The notes under the pieces: model-generated
Told to the model about the DNA's origin: nothing
Databases searched by the model: none
Seen by the model: the letters and a program-made list of their open reading frames with translations, nothing else
Origin: Allobosea sp. BH3
Lineage (GTDB): Bacteria > Pseudomonadota > Alphaproteobacteria > Rhizobiales > Beijerinckiaceae
DNA length: 64,000 nucleotides
Reading direction: 5' to 3'
NCBI RefSeq assembly: GCF_025499465.1
Contig: NZ_JAIMCA010000003.1
Span: 310,001 to 374,000 of the forward strand
Shown here: in pieces, positions 1-9,227 of the stretch
How the letters are laid out: every line of letters begins with the position of its first letter
Numbering within the stretch: position 1 is the first letter of the stretch
Program-made: the position numbers and the translations under genes

Positions 1-2
1 TG

Positions 3-1355
3 GATGTGAATGGCGACAGCGCGCGCGTCGGCCTGCATCCGCTGCGCGACAATGCCGGCCACCTCAACAAGGAGCGCCAGACGCTGACGCTCGCCGCCGA
101 CGGCATCAAATGGACCCGGCGGGCGCGCGTCTCCCAGGCGGTATCGGTCGGCGACGTCGTCTATGTCGAGCCGGTTGACGGCCGGGCCGGGTTCGCCCGC
201 CTGCGTCAGCTCCCAGAGGTCAACGGCGCCATCACCGTGATGGACCCGTTCTCGGGCCGCGTGCTCGCCATGGTCGGCGGCTTCAGCCACGACCAGTCGG
301 AGTTCAACCGCGCCACGCAGGCGCTGCGTCAGCCGGGCTCGTCCTTCAAGCCCTTCGTCTACGCGACGGCGCTCGACAACGGCTACACCCCATCGAGCAT
401 CGTGCTGGACGGGCCGATCGAGATCGACCAGGGTCCCGGCCTCGGCATGTGGCGGCCGGAAAACTACGACGGCAAGTCGACCGGCCCGCATACGCTGCGC
501 TACGGCATCCAGTTCTCGAAGAACCTCATGACGGTCCGGCTCGCCAAGGATGTCGGCATGCCGCTGATCGCCGAATATGCCCGCCGCTTCGGCGTCTATG
601 ACGACATGCAGCCTGTGCTCTCGATGTCGCTCGGCGCTGGCGAGACGACGGTCATGCGCATGACCGCGGCCTATTCGATGTTGGTCAATGGCGGCAAGCG
701 CATCCGGCCGACCCTGATCGACCGCATCCAGGACCGCTGGGGCACGACGATCTTCCGCCACGACCAGCGTGTCTGCGAGGGCTGCGCCGCCGAGAAATGG
801 GCGAACCAGCCTGAGCCGCGCCTGATCGACAACCGCGAGCAGGTGCTCGACCCGCTGACCGCATATCAGATGGTCTCGATCCTCGAAGGCGTGGTCAATG
901 CAGGCACCGCGACGGTGGTGAAGTCGGTCGGCAAGCCGCTCGCCGGCAAGACCGGCACGACCAACGACGCCAAGGACGTCTGGTTCGTCGGCTTCTCGCC
1001 CGACCTCGTGGTCGGCGTCTATATGGGATTCGACAAGCCGAAATCGCTCGGCACCTCGGCGACCGCTGGCCAGTATGCCGCGCCGATCTTCCGCGACTTC
1101 ATGACCGTCGCCCTGAAGGACAAGCCTGCGACGCCGTTCCGTGTGCCTGCCGGCATCAAGCTGATCCGCGTCGATGCGCGCAGCGGCATGCGTGCCGGTG
1201 GCGAGGGCGGCATTCTCGAGGCGTTCAAGCCCGGCACCGCACCGCCCGACTCGTTCTCGGTCATCGGCGCCTCGGCCGATGGCGGCGTGCCATATGGCGC
1301 CGGTCCAGGCGGCGGCGGACGCGCCATCGGCTCCGGCACCGGCGGCTTGTACTAG
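3..1355 (+). CDS. mrcA: Penicillin-binding protein 1A, C-terminal part (5' end outside window)
   Basis: This is the 3' portion of a bifunctional class A penicillin-binding protein, which polymerises and cross-links peptidoglycan in the periplasm. Only the OB-like region and the transpeptidase domain are present; the reading frame is open to the window edge, so the glycosyltransferase half lies upstream. The transpeptidase motifs are visible: SSFK (catalytic Ser, near visible residue 112), SKN, and KTGT. The tail is rich in Gly, Ala and Pro, as is common in alphaproteobacterial PBP1A. A strong hairpin follows about 35 bp after the stop. The family assignment is firm; mrcA/ponA naming is by family. 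Confidence 0.93.
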   Translation, partial: DVNGDSARVGLHPLRDNAGHLNKERQTLTLAADGIKWTRRARVSQAVSVGDVVYVEPVDGRAGFARLRQLPEVNGAITVMDPFSGRVLAMVGGFSHDQSEFNRATQALRQPGSSFKPFVYATALDNGYTPSSIVLDGPIEIDQGPGLGMWRPENYDGKSTGPHTLRYGIQFSKNLMTVRLAKDVGMPLIAEYARRFGVYDDMQPVLSMSLGAGETTVMRMTAAYSMLVNGGKRIRPTLIDRIQDRWGTTIFRHDQRVCEGCAAEKWANQPEPRLIDNREQVLDPLTAYQMVSILEGVVNAGTATVVKSVGKPLAGKTGTTNDAKDVWFVGFSPDLVVGVYMGFDKPKSLGTSATAGQYAAPIFRDFMTVALKDKPATPFRVPAGIKLIRVDARSGMRAGGEGGILEAFKPGTAPPDSFSVIGASADGGVPYGAGPGGGGRAIGSGTGGLY

Positions 1356-1388
1356 GCAGCGCCGGAACGGTTCGCGGGCAGCATCGTT

Positions 1389-1426
1389 CCTTTTCGCGAG
1401 AGCGCCGCAGGCGCATCGCGAAAAGG
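1389..1426. repeat. Strong extragenic hairpin between the PBP gene and the MpaB-like gene
   Basis: An 11-bp perfect inverted repeat, CCTTTTCGCGA (1389-1399) and TCGCGAAAAGG (1416-1426), encloses a second perfect 5-bp pair GCGCC/GGCGC with a GCA loop. The right arm runs into GTTTTC, so it may act as a terminator for the PBP gene, although there is no long T run. The nested form also resembles short dispersed extragenic palindromes. It ends seven bases before the next start codon, so it could also affect translation of that gene. Confidence 0.6.
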
Positions 1427-1432
1427 GTTTTC

Positions 1433-2368
1433 ATGATCTCTGCATTCCTGCCGTCGCCGCTGCCCTTGCCCGGGCTTGTCGCACGCGAACTCGACATGGC
1501 TGCGCTCGCCTTGCTGCAGGCGCCGGGGGCCGCTGCGGCCGACTTCGCTTCGCCTCCAGGCGAACCTGCTCTGGTCGGTGCCGATTCGGTCTCGTGGCGG
1601 GTTTTCAAGAATCCTGTCGCGCTGTTCGTCGGCGGGGTGGCTGCTGTCCTCCTCGAACTGGCGCATCCTCAGGTTCGCGCCGGCGTATGGGACCATTCCT
1701 CGTTCCGGAAGGACCCTGCCCGGCGGCTGCGGCGCACCGGGCTCGCCGCCATGGTGACAGTCTATGGCGCTCGTTCGCGGGCGGAGGCGATGATTGCCGG
1801 GGTTGTTCGGCGCCATGACGCGGTGGAGGGCCAAGCACCGGACGGAACGGCCTATCGGGCCAACGATCCGGAGCTGCTAGACTGGGTTCAGGCGACGGCA
1901 GGATTCGGCTTCAGCGAAGCCTATCATCGGTATGTCCGGCCCTTGTCGCGGCAGGAGCGGGATCGCTTCTATGCCGAGGGCGCGCCCGCCGCGCGACTCT
2001 ATGGGTCCATGGGGGCGCCTGGCTCTACCGCGGAGATGGACGCCCTTTTCGCCGCGACGGCTCCGCAGTTGGAAGCATCGCCGATTATTTTCGAGTTTCT
2101 CGACATCATCAGGACCGCACCGATCTTGCCGGCGGCGTTGCGGCCGCTCCAGCGCATGCTGATCCGAGCGGCCGTCGCGACCACTCCAGACTGGTTCAGG
2201 GTGCAACTCGGGCTCGACGCGCAGAATCGGTTTGGCCCCGGCGAGGCCTGGGCGGTAAAGCTGGCCTGCCGGCTGGCGGACCGAGTGCTGCTTCGTTCCA
2301 GCCCGGCGGTTCAGGCCTGTCGCCGGCTCGGCCTGCCGGATGATCACCTCTACCGCGTGACCGGTTGA
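1433..2368 (+). CDS. MpaB-like oxygenase family protein (DUF2236)
   Basis: A 311-residue protein that matches the DUF2236/MpaB family. This family includes the latex-clearing Lcp-type haem proteins and fungal MpaB, so an oxygenase role is possible, but the substrate is unknown. The conserved block around residues 60-110 is present, with a hydrophobic helix, a HPQVRAGVWDHSSF segment (His and Arg) and a basic DPARRLRRTG segment, and is followed by RRHDAVEG. There is no signal peptide. It stands alone between the PBP gene and prfB. The family call is good; any reaction is inference. Confidence 0.75.
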   Translation: MISAFLPSPLPLPGLVARELDMAALALLQAPGAAAADFASPPGEPALVGADSVSWRVFKNPVALFVGGVAAVLLELAHPQVRAGVWDHSSFRKDPARRLRRTGLAAMVTVYGARSRAEAMIAGVVRRHDAVEGQAPDGTAYRANDPELLDWVQATAGFGFSEAYHRYVRPLSRQERDRFYAEGAPAARLYGSMGAPGSTAEMDALFAATAPQLEASPIIFEFLDIIRTAPILPAALRPLQRMLIRAAVATTPDWFRVQLGLDAQNRFGPGEAWAVKLACRLADRVLLRSSPAVQACRRLGLPDDHLYRVTG

Positions 2369-2439
2369 TGGGGCTGCGGGATTTACACCCGGGACGACAG
2401 CCTCTATCCGGTACGCCTGTTCAAGAAGGCAGTTTCCGC

Positions 2440-3568
2440 ATGCGGCCAGAGATCCAGACGCAACTCGACAACGCCAAGCAGTCCATTGGACTGCTGAGGA
2501 GGCATCTTTGACTGGGATCAAGCCCAGCGCCGCCTCGCCGAACTGAATGCCCTCTCCGAGGGCCCCGATTTCTGGAATGATGCCGAAGCCGCGCAGAAGC
2601 TGATGCGCGAGCGCACCTCACTGGAAACCCAGATCGAGGGCATCACCCGCCTCGAACGTGAACTCGATGATGCTCTGACGCTGATCGAGCTCGGCGAGAT
2701 GGAGGACGACGAGGCCACAGTCACCGAGGGCGAGCAGGCGATCAAGGCCGTTCAGGACGAGGCTGCGCGCCTGCAGGTCGAGACTCTGCTCTCGGGCGAG
2801 GCCGACATGCTCGACACCTATGTCGAGATCCATCCCGGCGCCGGCGGCACCGAGAGCCAGGACTGGGCCGAGATGCTGCTGCGCATGTATCGGCGCTGGG
2901 GCGAGCGGCGGAAACTCAAGGTCGAGACGCTGGAATACCAGGACGGCGATACGGCCGGTATCAAGTCCGCGACTCTGCAGTTCAAGGGCCATAACGCCTA
3001 TGGCTGGCTGAAGACCGAATCCGGCGTGCACCGGCTCGTCCGCATCTCGCCCTTCGATTCCAATGCGAGACGGCAGACCTCGTTTGCGTCGGTCTGGGTC
3101 TATCCGGTCGTCGACGATCGCATCGTCATCGACGTCAAGGAATCGGACTGCCGGATCGACACTTATCGCGCCCAAGGAGCGGGCGGCCAGCACATCAACA
3201 CGACCGATTCGGCCGTGCGCATCACGCATATTCCGTCCGGGATCGCGGTTGCCTGCCAGCAGGAGCGCTCGCAGCACAAGAACCGGGCCAAGGCCTGGGA
3301 GATGCTGCGCGCCCGCCTCTACGAGGTCGAGCTGAAGAAGCGCGAAGAGAAGGCCAACGCCGAGCAGGCCTCCAAGACCGATATCGGCTGGGGCCACCAG
3401 ATCCGTTCCTATGTGCTGCAGCCCTACCAGCTCGTGAAGGACCTGCGCACCGGCGTCAGCTCGACGGCGCCCTCCGACGTGCTCGACGGCGATCTCGACC
3501 AATTCATGGAGGCGTCGCTGGCACAGCGTGTCTACGGAACTGAAGTCGAGGTTGAAGACATCGACTGA
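2440..3568 (+). CDS. prfB: Peptide chain release factor 2, made by programmed +1 frameshift
   Basis: RF2 terminates translation at UGA and UAA. The gene is in two frames. ATG 2440 (with AGAAGG ten bases upstream) reads 23 codons to an in-frame TGA at 2509-2511; a +1 shift at CTT-TGA-C continues at GAC 2510 to the stop at 3568, giving 375 residues, the usual RF2 length. The RF2 codon-recognition motif SPF (in RISPFDSNARR) and the peptidyl-tRNA hydrolysis motif GGQ (in GAGGQHINTTDSAV) are both present. A simple ORF caller starts it wrongly at 2603. A strong terminator follows. Confidence 0.97.
2497..2512 (+). promoter_or_regulatory. RF2 autoregulatory frameshift site
   Basis: AGGAGG (2497-2502), an internal Shine-Dalgarno, lies three bases before the slippery CTT TGA C (2506-2512). 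This is the classic prfB arrangement: when RF2 is scarce, UGA is read slowly and the internal Shine-Dalgarno helps push the ribosome into the +1 frame, so RF2 controls its own synthesis. The spacing and sequence match the Escherichia coli type site except for one base in the Shine-Dalgarno. Confidence 0.95.
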
Positions 3569-3582
3569 TCGTCTTCACATCC

Positions 3583-3621
3583 AACAAGAAAAGCCGCGCA
3601 TAAGGCGCGGCTTTTCTTGTT
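3583..3621. terminator. Bidirectional intrinsic terminator after prfB
   Basis: A perfect 17-bp stem (3583-3599 with 3605-3621) with the 5-base loop ATAAG. The stem has a GC core and A/T-rich ends, so the transcript ends in a U-rich arm on either strand. It lies between the convergent prfB and M23 peptidase genes and can serve both. Confidence 0.9.
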
Positions 3622-3633
3622 TGTGGCCGGGAT

Positions 3634-4965
3634 TCAGGATGCGTCGGTGAGAAGCTTGCTGCCGGCGCGCAGGAAGCGGGTCGGATCGACCGCCTCGTCG
3701 TTGATGCGGGTCTCGTAGTGGAGATGCGGGCCGGTTGAGCGACCGGTCGAGCCTACCCGGCCAAGCACCGAGCCCGTCTTCACATTCTGCCCCACCGACA
3801 CCGATATCGCCGACATGTGGGCGTAGCGGGTGCTCAGCCCGTTGGCGTGCTCGACCTCGACCATATTGCCGTAGCCGCCATTGTATTCCGCCGCGATCAC
3901 CTTGCCCGGCGCGGTCGCAAGAATCGGCGAGCCCGACTCGGCGCGGAAATCGACGCCGGTATGCATGGCGAGGCCGCGCGTGAAGGGGTCGGTCCGATAG
4001 CCGAAATTCGAGGTGAAGTCGTGGTCGCCGGCCATCGGCCGGGCTAGCGGCAACTGCTCGATCACGCCGCGCAGGCGGATCAGCGATGTCATGCGCGGCT
4101 GCAGGGCGACCAGCGTCGCCTCGAACGGGCCGGCCGAGGGATCGAGATTCACCGGGACGAGCGGGCCGCCGACTCCAGCCGCTGCGCCGCCCTGTGCAGC
4201 CGCGAGCCGCTCGGCGTCGAGCCCGGTCTCGGCGAGCGCGCTGCGCAGGCGCTTCTGCGTCGCCGCGAGCGACTGGTCCATCTCCTTCAAGGCGGCGATC
4301 TGTGCGTCCGAGGTGCCGGCCATGGCGATGTCGAGCTTGCCCAGCGTAGCCTCGACGCGCTTGGCCGGCGGCTCGGCAGGCGCTTCGCCCGACTGCCAGC
4401 CGCCCGAGTTCGCGCTATCGGCTCCGCGCAGCGACGGTGCTTCCGGGGCGGGCATCGGCTTGTCCTGCTGGATCAGCTTGCCAGGCAGGATCGGCGCGAA
4501 GCTGGTGACGCCGGAGGCGCGCACCGGTTCTTCCGGCTTGATGACACGGGTGCGCAGCGGCAACTTTGCGGCCGGCAGAAGGCCGCTGGATTGCAGGGTA
4601 TCGGTCAGCGCGCTGACGAGTGACTGGCGCGATTCCAGCTCGGCCTGCCGGGTGGCGAGCTCGTCGACGCGGGATTCGACGCCATCCTGGTCGAGCAGGG
4701 CGCGACTTGCATAGCGGTCGATATCGGCGCGCAGCGCGGCGATGCGGTCTTCATAGGCGTATTGCCGGGCGGTCTCGCGGGCGATCAGCCGGGCGGCGAG
4801 GTCATCGCGGCTCAGAATGTACCAGCCGGCAGCGCCGCTGCAGGCTGTCGTGAGCGAGAGCCATGCCAACCCGGCCAACATCGTCGAGCGGCTGATCGTG
4901 TAGGTCTTGTGAGTCACGAGGCCCGTGGCTGGGAGGGCGGGGGCCGTCGGAGGCTGAGGATGCAT
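3634..4965 (-). CDS. Membrane-anchored M23 family metallopeptidase (LytM/murein endopeptidase type)
   Basis: A 443-residue protein with one N-terminal membrane segment (about residues 28-52), a helical, probably coiled-coil region (about 60-115 and 215-250), a Pro-rich linker, and a C-terminal LytM/M23 domain. The zinc ligands are H335 and D339 (HTGVDF) and H416 in HLH (414-416), with a further active-site His at 383 in RYAH, so it looks catalytically intact. Such proteins cut or regulate cutting of peptidoglycan cross-bridges in the periplasm, often at cell division. The start at 4965 lacks a clear ribosome site. It is divergent from nothing nearby; bcp lies upstream on the same strand about 90 bp away. 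Confidence 0.88.
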   Translation of the reverse strand: MHPQPPTAPALPATGLVTHKTYTISRSTMLAGLAWLSLTTACSGAAGWYILSRDDLAARLIARETARQYAYEDRIAALRADIDRYASRALLDQDGVESRVDELATRQAELESRQSLVSALTDTLQSSGLLPAAKLPLRTRVIKPEEPVRASGVTSFAPILPGKLIQQDKPMPAPEAPSLRGADSANSGGWQSGEAPAEPPAKRVEATLGKLDIAMAGTSDAQIAALKEMDQSLAATQKRLRSALAETGLDAERLAAAQGGAAAGVGGPLVPVNLDPSAGPFEATLVALQPRMTSLIRLRGVIEQLPLARPMAGDHDFTSNFGYRTDPFTRGLAMHTGVDFRAESGSPILATAPGKVIAAEYNGGYGNMVEVEHANGLSTRYAHMSAISVSVGQNVKTGSVLGRVGSTGRSTGPHLHYETRINDEAVDPTRFLRAGSKLLTDAS

Positions 4966-5051
4966 TACGCGGAACCGGATTAAACGCTGCCGATGCCACC
5001 ATTAGGAATTGTTAGGGTTAATCTTTCGCAAATTCCGGCCGCGATATCCGC

Positions 5052-5519
5052 CTAGAGGGCCTGAGCCGCGGCCAGAACCTCTTCCGCATGGCCTTCGACC
5101 TTGACCTTGCGCCAGATGCGAGCAAGGCGGCCTGCGGCATCGATCAGGAAGGTCGAGCGCTCGATTCCCATGTACTTGCGGCCGTAGAGGCTCTTCTCGA
5201 CCCAGATCCCATAAGCCGAGGCGAGCATCTGCGCCTCGTCTGCCAGCAGCGGGAAGTCGAGCTCATGCTTGCGCTTGAAGTTGTCGTGGCGCTTCGCCGA
5301 ATCGGGCGAGACGCCGATGATGTCCGTGCCGGCCGCCGCGAATTCCTTGCGCAGGCGGTTGAAGGCGATGGCTTCCTGCGTGCAGCCGGGCGTGTCGTCC
5401 TTCGGATAGGCATAGAGCACGACCTTCCGGCCGCGCAGGGATGAAAGGCTCACCTCGCCGCCGCCGCCGTCTCGCGGCAAGGTGAAGTCGGGGGCGGGAT
5501 CGCCTTCCTGCAACGCCAT
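5052..5519 (-). CDS. bcp: Thioredoxin-dependent peroxiredoxin, BCP/PrxQ type
   Basis: A 155-residue AhpC/TSA-fold peroxiredoxin that reduces organic hydroperoxides and H2O2 in the cytosol. The peroxidatic Cys46 sits in DDTPGCTQE. The resolving Cys found five residues later in Escherichia coli BCP is an Ile here, so this is the one-Cys variant of the family. The start at 5519 is supported by AAGGAAGG eight bases upstream. The same frame stays open far upstream (to 6932), but that extension is antisense to the AsmA-like gene and is not coding. Confidence 0.92.
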   Translation of the reverse strand: MALQEGDPAPDFTLPRDGGGGEVSLSSLRGRKVVLYAYPKDDTPGCTQEAIAFNRLRKEFAAAGTDIIGVSPDSAKRHDNFKRKHELDFPLLADEAQMLASAYGIWVEKSLYGRKYMGIERSTFLIDAAGRLARIWRKVKVEGHAEEVLAAAQAL

Positions 5520-5747
5520 GGCTTCTGCCTTCCTTTCGTCGACTTCTCGCTGCATGGGACCGTGCAGCACGGCCCGGTGGGCCGGAGATGCGAAGGGCCG
5601 GCAAAGCGGAGGCAATTCCTTTTCCGGATTGCCGAATCGCTTCTTGAGGCCGCATCGACATGCATGCCGTCTTCCGGGATTGCGACAAGGGGCGATCGGA
5701 CGCACCCTGCCGCGAGCCGTCAAGGCGCCGAAAGGACTACGCGCATT

Positions 5748-8700
5748 TTGTTGGAGCAGGACGCAAAGCGGAACGCTGCCGGGCAGGCAACCCCTGGGCC
5801 CGCGGAGGAAGCTTGCGACCTCGACATCGACATTGAGGTCGTGAAGCAGCGGGCCAAGGCTGGGCTGGCGACGATCTGCGTCGCGATCACGGTGGCGGCT
5901 GTGGTTCTGGCGGGCGCGGCGGCGACGCTGCTGGTGACCGGCATCATCCCGCTGTCGGGCCTCGAGGGGCGGATCTCCCTGGCCATCGAGGAGCGTCTCG
6001 GCCCGGACTGGAAGGTGGAGGCGGCCGCGGCCGAACTCGGCCGCATAGACGGGCATTCCCAGCTCAGGGTCCGCCAGGTCTCGTTCCGCCACGCCAGCGG
6101 CGCGGTGATCCGCGCGCCCGAGGCCGTGCTCGGCTATGAGCCCATGGCCCTTCTGAAAGGCGAGATCCGACTCGTCTCGGTCGACCTGCGCGGCGTCAAT
6201 GTCCGCCTCGGCGTGAACAAGGACGGGGCGCTGGTCATCAATGCCGACTCGGCGCCGGCTGAGGCGCCACCGCAGCCGACGCTGCCGGATGCCGCGCAGT
6301 GGAACGCCTTCACAGGTATCATGAGCGCAGTCTCGACGCTGGCACGCGGGGACGGCTTCCTCGGCGCGCTGGAGACAGCCGGCATGAACGGCGCGCGCCT
6401 GTCGCTGGTCGACCCCGAAGGACGGCAGAAGGCGGGCCTCGAAGATGTGGAGCTCAGGCTGTCGCGCGTGGGCGAGAGCGGCACCCGGCTGACGATGAAG
6501 GGGCGCACGGGCCAGCGCTGGAAGGAGATGGCCGTAGACCTCTCGACCGAGGCCGACGGCACCCGGCGCGCCGACATCGACATACTGCGCTTCGAACCGG
6601 CGGAAGTCGTCGCGCTCGCCTTCGGCGCGGGCGGCGTGGTCGTCGAGGGCATGCCTCTCCAGGGCAAGGCGACGCTGCGCCAGGCGCCTGACGGACGCAA
6701 ATCGATCACGGCTGCGCTGGACGTGCATTCGGGCACGCTTCGCTTCCCGGAAAGCCCCATGCCGCCGCTGGCGGTTGATTCCGCTCATTTCGAACTGGCG
6801 AGTGGCGGCGATCTCAGCGAGCTCAACATCCTGCGCGGCGAACTCAAGGCGGGCGCAACCCAGCTCGTCACGACGGGCACGCTGCGGGCAGATAACGGGG
6901 CGTGGAACATCTCGCTCGGCGCGGCCGGTCAACTCGCGGGCCTGGACGCCGACCCGCCGATCAGGATTGATGCGCTCAAGACCGCGTTGAAGATCGACCC
7001 GGCGAGCGCTTCCGTCTCCATCGAGGAAGCCTCGATCCGCGGGCCGAACGCGACCGTCGACATGACGGCCTTTATCCAGCAGGTCGGCAGCTCACCGCTG
7101 CAGCGTTTCGCGGTCCGGGCGGCAAACTCGGATGTGCGGGCGCTGTTGGCGATCTGGCCGAGATTCACCTCGCCGGACGTCCACGACACCTTGCGGCGAC
7201 AGCTCGTCTCCGGCCGGATGAAGTCGCTTGCGGTCGATCTCGATCTGCCTGCAGCGGATCATGCGCGCCTGGTCACGGGCCACGGTATGCCTGACGGCTC
7301 CCTGTCCGTCATCATCGATGGCGACCAGATCCGTTACCTGCCCGATCCGGGCCTGCCGCCTCTGATCGACGCGGTTGTCAGCGGCAAGGTTTCCGGACGC
7401 AGCGTGCAGCTGGCGATCGCGAAGGCGACGGCCGATCTCGGCAATGGGCGCCAGCTCCAGCTCAGCGAAGGCAGCTTCGTGATGCCCGAGCTGTGGATGC
7501 AGCGGGCGCAGGCCCGCATCGGCTTCCGCCAGCAGGGGCCGATGGACGCGCTGGCGGCGCTGCTCGCCTTCCCCGCACTGAAGGATTTCACGCCCGGCCA
7601 GATCGATCCGGCCGCGCTCAAGGGCGGCAGCGACCTCAAGGTCGGTCTCACTCTGCCGCTGGCGCCCGATCTCAAGCCGGAAGAGGTCGTCGCGACCGCT
7701 TCAGGCACCTTCTCGAACGTCGGCTCCGACACATTGCTCGGCACCGAGAAGCTCGAGGGCGGCAATTTTGCCGTAACGATCGACCGCAACGGCCTGAGCC
7801 TGCGCGGGGACGCGCGTGTCGGAGGCGACAAGGCCGCCGTCGAGCTCAAGCAGAATGGTAAGGGGCAGGGCGAGGCCAGCCTGCTGCTCAATCTCGATGG
7901 CGCCGCCCGGCAACGACGCGGCCTCGGCGGCGATTCAGGAGTCACCGGCACCGTTCCTGTGAGGGTCACGAAGAGCTTCGCGAAGGGAACCGATGCTCCG
8001 CCGCGCGTCGAAATCGACCTGACCAAGGTGGCGCTGGACGGCGTCATTCCCGGCCTCAGCAAGCCCGCGGGCCGCGCCGGCAAGATCAGCTTCGTCTACG
8101 TCGCCGATCCCGACGGCCCCGATTTCGAGGATTTCACGCTCGATGCGGCGCCTGCCCTGATCAAGGGGCGGCTGGAACTCAACCGACAGAACACGCTGGA
8201 GACAGCGAGCTTCCAACAGTTCCGCCTGTCGCCCGGCGACAACGTCAAGGTTGACATGAAGCGTGACGGCGGCGCGATGAAGCTGACCGTGCGGGGCGCG
8301 GTGGCCGATATCAGGCCCTTCATCAAGGATATGCAGAGCGCCGCGCCGGCCGCCAAGGACAAGGATAAGGACAAGAACGCGGCGAAGGGCGATTGGGACA
8401 TCGACCTCGAGGTGCCGATCCTCACCGGCTTCAACAACGAGGCGATGACCAACGGCACGCTGAAAATGTCCCGCCGCGGCGGCGAGACGCGCTCGCTGGC
8501 TTTCCGGGCGCGGATCGGCCGGGCCGATGTCTCAGCGAACCAGGCCGGCCCCGGCCAGCAGCTGACGGTCCAGTCCGAGAATGGCGGTTCGCTGCTGCGG
8601 TTCCTGGATCTCTACGGCAAGGCCCATGGCGGCGACTTCATCCTGACCATGGGGCCGGGCGAGACCCAGAAGGGCGATCTGCTCTTCCGCAATTTCATCG

Positions 8701-9200
8701 TTCGCGACGAGCCTGCCTTGCGCCGTGTCGTCGGCGCGCAGGTCGGCGGTCGCACCGGCGACAGCGCGCCCGAGCAGCCGCGGATCGATGTGAGCGAGGT
8801 CTCTTTCACCAAGCTCAAGGCCGAATTCACCCGCTCGGCCAGCAGGCTCGACGTCACCGACATGGTGATCTGGGGGGAGCAGATCGGCTTCACCCTGCAG
8901 GGCCATGTCGACTACGGCCGGGACCGGGTCGATATCGGCGGCACTTTCGTGCCGGGCTATGCGTTCAACAACGCTTTCGCGCAGGTGCCGGTCGTGGGCG
9001 CCTTGCTCGGTGGCGGGAGCCAGTATGGCGGGCTTTTCGCGGTAAACTTCCGGATGTCGGGCCTCGCGAGCGCGCCGACCATGACGATCAACCCGCTCTC
9101 GGCGATCGCGCCCGGAATCCTGCGCCGCTTCGTCGATCCGCTCGGAGGCGTACCGGCCCAGCGGCTGGTTCAGCCCGGGCAGCAGCCACCACGACCCTGA
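5748..9200 (+). CDS. Large AsmA-like / DUF3971 envelope protein (YhdP-type)
   Basis: About 1150 residues: a short cytosolic tail, one N-terminal membrane helix (about residues 40-64), then a very long extracytoplasmic beta-rich region with an AsmA-like C-terminal part. AsmA/YhdP/TamB-like proteins are proposed bridge-like phospholipid carriers between inner and outer membranes; this role is by family. The start is uncertain: TTG 5748 has AAAGGA eleven bases upstream, whereas GTG 5841 would begin just before the membrane helix. The frame is open back to 5562. Divergent from bcp; convergent with tyrS. Confidence 0.85.
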   Translation: MLEQDAKRNAAGQATPGPAEEACDLDIDIEVVKQRAKAGLATICVAITVAAVVLAGAAATLLVTGIIPLSGLEGRISLAIEERLGPDWKVEAAAAELGRIDGHSQLRVRQVSFRHASGAVIRAPEAVLGYEPMALLKGEIRLVSVDLRGVNVRLGVNKDGALVINADSAPAEAPPQPTLPDAAQWNAFTGIMSAVSTLARGDGFLGALETAGMNGARLSLVDPEGRQKAGLEDVELRLSRVGESGTRLTMKGRTGQRWKEMAVDLSTEADGTRRADIDILRFEPAEVVALAFGAGGVVVEGMPLQGKATLRQAPDGRKSITAALDVHSGTLRFPESPMPPLAVDSAHFELASGGDLSELNILRGELKAGATQLVTTGTLRADNGAWNISLGAAGQLAGLDADPPIRIDALKTALKIDPASASVSIEEASIRGPNATVDMTAFIQQVGSSPLQRFAVRAANSDVRALLAIWPRFTSPDVHDTLRRQLVSGRMKSLAVDLDLPAADHARLVTGHGMPDGSLSVIIDGDQIRYLPDPGLPPLIDAVVSGKVSGRSVQLAIAKATADLGNGRQLQLSEGSFVMPELWMQRAQARIGFRQQGPMDALAALLAFPALKDFTPGQIDPAALKGGSDLKVGLTLPLAPDLKPEEVVATASGTFSNVGSDTLLGTEKLEGGNFAVTIDRNGLSLRGDARVGGDKAAVELKQNGKGQGEASLLLNLDGAARQRRGLGGDSGVTGTVPVRVTKSFAKGTDAPPRVEIDLTKVALDGVIPGLSKPAGRAGKISFVYVADPDGPDFEDFTLDAAPALIKGRLELNRQNTLETASFQQFRLSPGDNVKVDMKRDGGAMKLTVRGAVADIRPFIKDMQSAAPAAKDKDKDKNAAKGDWDIDLEVPILTGFNNEAMTNGTLKMSRRGGETRSLAFRARIGRADVSANQAGPGQQLTVQSENGGSLLRFLDLYGKAHGGDFILTMGPGETQKGDLLFRNFIVRDEPALRRVVGAQVGGRTGDSAPEQPRIDVSEVSFTKLKAEFTRSASRLDVTDMVIWGEQIGFTLQGHVDYGRDRVDIGGTFVPGYAFNNAFAQVPVVGALLGGGSQYGGLFAVNFRMSGLASAPTMTINPLSAIAPGILRRFVDPLGGVPAQRLVQPGQQPPRP

Positions 9201-9207
9201 TGCGCCC

Positions 9208-9227
9208 CGGCCGGATTATTCCGGCCG
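9208..9227. terminator. Hairpin between convergent AsmA-like gene and tyrS
   Basis: CGGCCGGA (9208-9215) and TCCGGCCG (9220-9227) form a perfect 8-bp stem with loop TTAT. The hairpin covers the tyrS stop codon (9216-9218), leaving both genes with almost no trailer. There is no T run, so it may work as a bidirectional end point only with help. Confidence 0.5.

Noticed and set aside
5520..6932. In-frame upstream extension of bcp to 626 residues
   Set aside because: The extension is antisense to the AsmA-like gene, and a good ribosome site marks the start at 5519.
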